From Deltaproteobacteria bacterium (GTDB taxonomy: Bacteria; Myxococcota; B64-G9): 7,523 bases of DNA. Of this stretch, positions 6,772-7,523 are shown piece after piece. Both the position numbers and the translations under genes were made by a program. The stretch covers positions 1 through 7,523 of the forward strand of contig QMME01000186.1 of the NCBI GenBank assembly GCA_003647095.1, in the 5' to 3' direction. How positions within the stretch are numbered: the stretch's first letter is position 1; every line of letters begins with the position of its first letter. The notes beneath the pieces are model-generated. The model worked only from the letters and a program-made list of their open reading frames with translations, had not been told where the DNA came from and ran no database searches.

Positions 6772-7225
6772 CAGGAACCACGAGGAACTGGTGGCCTACC
6801 TGGACGGGGAACTGGACCGGGAGAACCGGCGACAGCTCGAACGACACCTGGCTGGCTGCCGGCGGTGTTCCCGGATCCTGGACGAACTGCGCCAGGCGGT
6901 GGAGGCCAGCCGCCAGCTCGAGGTCGTCGAGCCGAGCGCGGATTTTCGGCGTGAATTCTGGTGGCGCTTTGCCACCGAGAGTCGGCAGGCGCCGGGATGG
7001 TGGGCGGGCCCGCCGCGCTGGCGCTGGCCGGTACTGGCGGCCGGCGGGGCCCTGGCCGCCGGACTGGCGGTGGCCGTGGTCATGCTGGTGTCGCGGCCGC
7101 GGGTGAGCGAGGCCGACAAGGTCATCGCCAGCCACCTGGAGCTGTTTTCCGATTACGATGTCATCCGCAACCTGGACATCCTGGAAGACATGGAGTTCAT
7201 CGAGAGCCTGGACGAGGATGCCTGA
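6761..7225 (+). CDS. ZAS-type membrane-anchored anti-sigma factor
   Basis: This is a 154-residue protein. A full AGGAGG (6748-6753) lies seven bases before ATG 6761. The cytoplasmic N-terminal domain has the zinc anti-sigma pattern H29-x3-C33-x2-C36 in the segment HLAGCRRC, after a VAYLDGELD helix (11-19) typical of zf-HC2 anti-sigma proteins. C3 or H7 could be the fourth ligand. A single membrane helix covers about residues 89-111. Basic and Trp residues precede it, giving an inside N-terminus. The remaining 43 residues form an acidic periplasmic tail, including VIRNLDILEDMEFIESLD at 134-151. The protein should bind the sigma factor encoded just upstream and release it on an envelope signal. 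The tail is far too short to be a sensory domain by itself, so a partner protein is likely. The leucine/acidic motif recurs in the next gene. Confidence 0.9.
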   Translation: MSCDRNHEELVAYLDGELDRENRRQLERHLAGCRRCSRILDELRQAVEASRQLEVVEPSADFRREFWWRFATESRQAPGWWAGPPRWRWPVLAAGGALAAGLAVAVVMLVSRPRVSEADKVIASHLELFSDYDVIRNLDILEDMEFIESLDEDA

Positions 7226-7228
7226 GGA
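7223..7228 (+). promoter_or_regulatory. Ribosome binding site deciding the start at 7236
   Basis: TGAGGA overlaps the anti-sigma stop codon (7223-7225) and lies seven bases before ATG 7236. This favours that codon over the in-frame ATGs at 7158 and 7218. Only the 7236 start puts a signal peptide at the N-terminus. Confidence 0.65.
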
Positions 7229-7235
7229 CACCGGG

Positions 7236-7478
7236 ATGAAGCTGCTGCTAACCGCCTTGAGCCTGTTGCTGGTCGCCCTGCCCGCCTGGGCGGGCGACAA
7301 CGGTCAGGCGGCCGGCGGCCGGGAACGGGTGGACCGGCCCTCGAACCAGGCCGACCGGCTGCAGCCCTGGGAACGCGAGGTCATCGAGAACCTGGAGCTG
7401 CTGGAGAACCTGGAGTTGCTCGACAAGCTGGAGCTGGTGGACGACCTGGCCATCTTCGGCGTGGAGGAGAAGAAATGA
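7236..7478 (+). CDS. Small secreted acidic leucine-repeat protein
   Basis: This is an 80-residue protein starting ten bases after the anti-sigma stop. Residues 1-19 are a clear Sec signal peptide ending AWA, with cleavage expected before Gly20. The mature product is therefore about 61 residues in the periplasm. Residues 20-44 are polar and basic. From V49 the sequence is VIENLELLENLELLDKLELVDDLAIF, given here in full because it is the key element: residues 51-74 are four tandem units of the form [ED][NKD]L[EA][LI][LVF]. It is predicted to form an acidic amphipathic helix. The stretch from V49 matches the periplasmic tail of the anti-sigma factor encoded just upstream, which suggests a role in the same regulatory pathway. 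No enzymatic motif is visible. The stop codon overlaps the ATG of the next gene as ATGA. Coding status is well supported; the function is inferred only from context. Confidence 0.83.
   Translation: MKLLLTALSLLLVALPAWAGDNGQAAGGRERVDRPSNQADRLQPWEREVIENLELLENLELLDKLELVDDLAIFGVEEKK
7386..7457 (+). repeat. Four tandem 18-bp coding repeats
   Basis: Four consecutive 18-bp units start at 7386, 7404, 7422 and 7440. The first two differ at two bases only; the third and fourth are more diverged. Each encodes six residues of the leucine/acidic helix (ENLELL, ENLELL, DKLELV, DDLAIF). The pattern looks like in-frame duplication followed by drift. Confidence 0.75.
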
Positions 7479-7523
7479 ACCTTGCCGCTAGTGGTCGTCG
7501 TTGGTTGCTGGCCGTCTGCCTGG
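7475..7523 (+). CDS. Start of an exported protein, cut by window end
   Basis: ATG 7475 overlaps the previous stop codon as ATGA and is preceded by GGAGGAGA (7463-7470), so the start is well supported. Only 16 codons are visible: MNLAASGRRWLLAVCL. Two Arg followed by a hydrophobic run look like the beginning of a signal peptide. It is the fourth gene of the sigma/anti-sigma operon. In related operons known to me, genes at this place often encode periplasmic DUF3106-like or metal-sensor-like proteins. That is only a suggestion from context, since no diagnostic residue is visible here. Confidence 0.6.
   Translation, partial: MNLAASGRRWLLAVCL

Noticed and set aside
7158..7235. Upstream start for the small secreted protein
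   Set aside because: The added residues are the anti-sigma gene read in another frame (Trp/Ser-rich), and they would hide the signal peptide. The TGAGGA site supports 7236.

Overview
This is a GC-rich window, and every supported gene lies on the + strand. The organism is almost certainly a Gram-negative bacterium, probably a proteobacterium. The evidence is two lipoproteins with lipoboxes, an outer-membrane beta-barrel protein with a Sec signal, and an ECF sigma / membrane-anchored ZAS anti-sigma pair with a periplasmic tail. I cannot name the genus from the sequence alone. High GC leaves many long open frames on both strands, and these are read as shadows.

Layout. (1) Positions 3-914 hold the 3' end of a gene for a long Gln/Glu/Leu/Arg-rich coiled-coil protein, followed by a perfect 20-bp inverted repeat. 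(2) Positions 966-4564 form a tight three-gene cluster: an M20-family metallopeptidase with its metal-site residues present, a small lipoprotein whose start overlaps the peptidase end by 11 bp, and a 563-residue TPR/coiled-coil lipoprotein. (3) A 59-bp gap carries a TTGACA-N17-CAATAT promoter candidate. It is followed by a porin-like beta-barrel gene (about 4624-6153) that has no Shine-Dalgarno sequence, so it may be translated from a leaderless mRNA. (4) Directly after its stop codon, an ECF-type promoter candidate (GCAACTT-N15-GTTTA) precedes an overlapping operon: ECF sigma factor (6199-6771), ZAS anti-sigma factor (6761-7225), an 80-residue secreted acidic protein (7236-7478), and the first codons of another exported protein (7475 onward, cut by the window end).

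How the genes may work together. The last four genes look like one autoregulated envelope-sensing module. The sigma factor is held by the cytoplasmic zinc-binding domain of the anti-sigma, whose single membrane segment leads to a short acidic periplasmic tail. The most notable observation is that this tail and the C-terminal half of the next protein share a leucine/acidic motif (VIxNL[DE][IL]LE...). In the secreted protein the motif continues as four tandem six-residue units encoded by 18-bp DNA repeats. A shared binding partner, direct pairing or competition in the periplasm is a testable inference. The lipoprotein pair and the beta-barrel point to a second, envelope-related function whose substrate cannot be read from the sequence.
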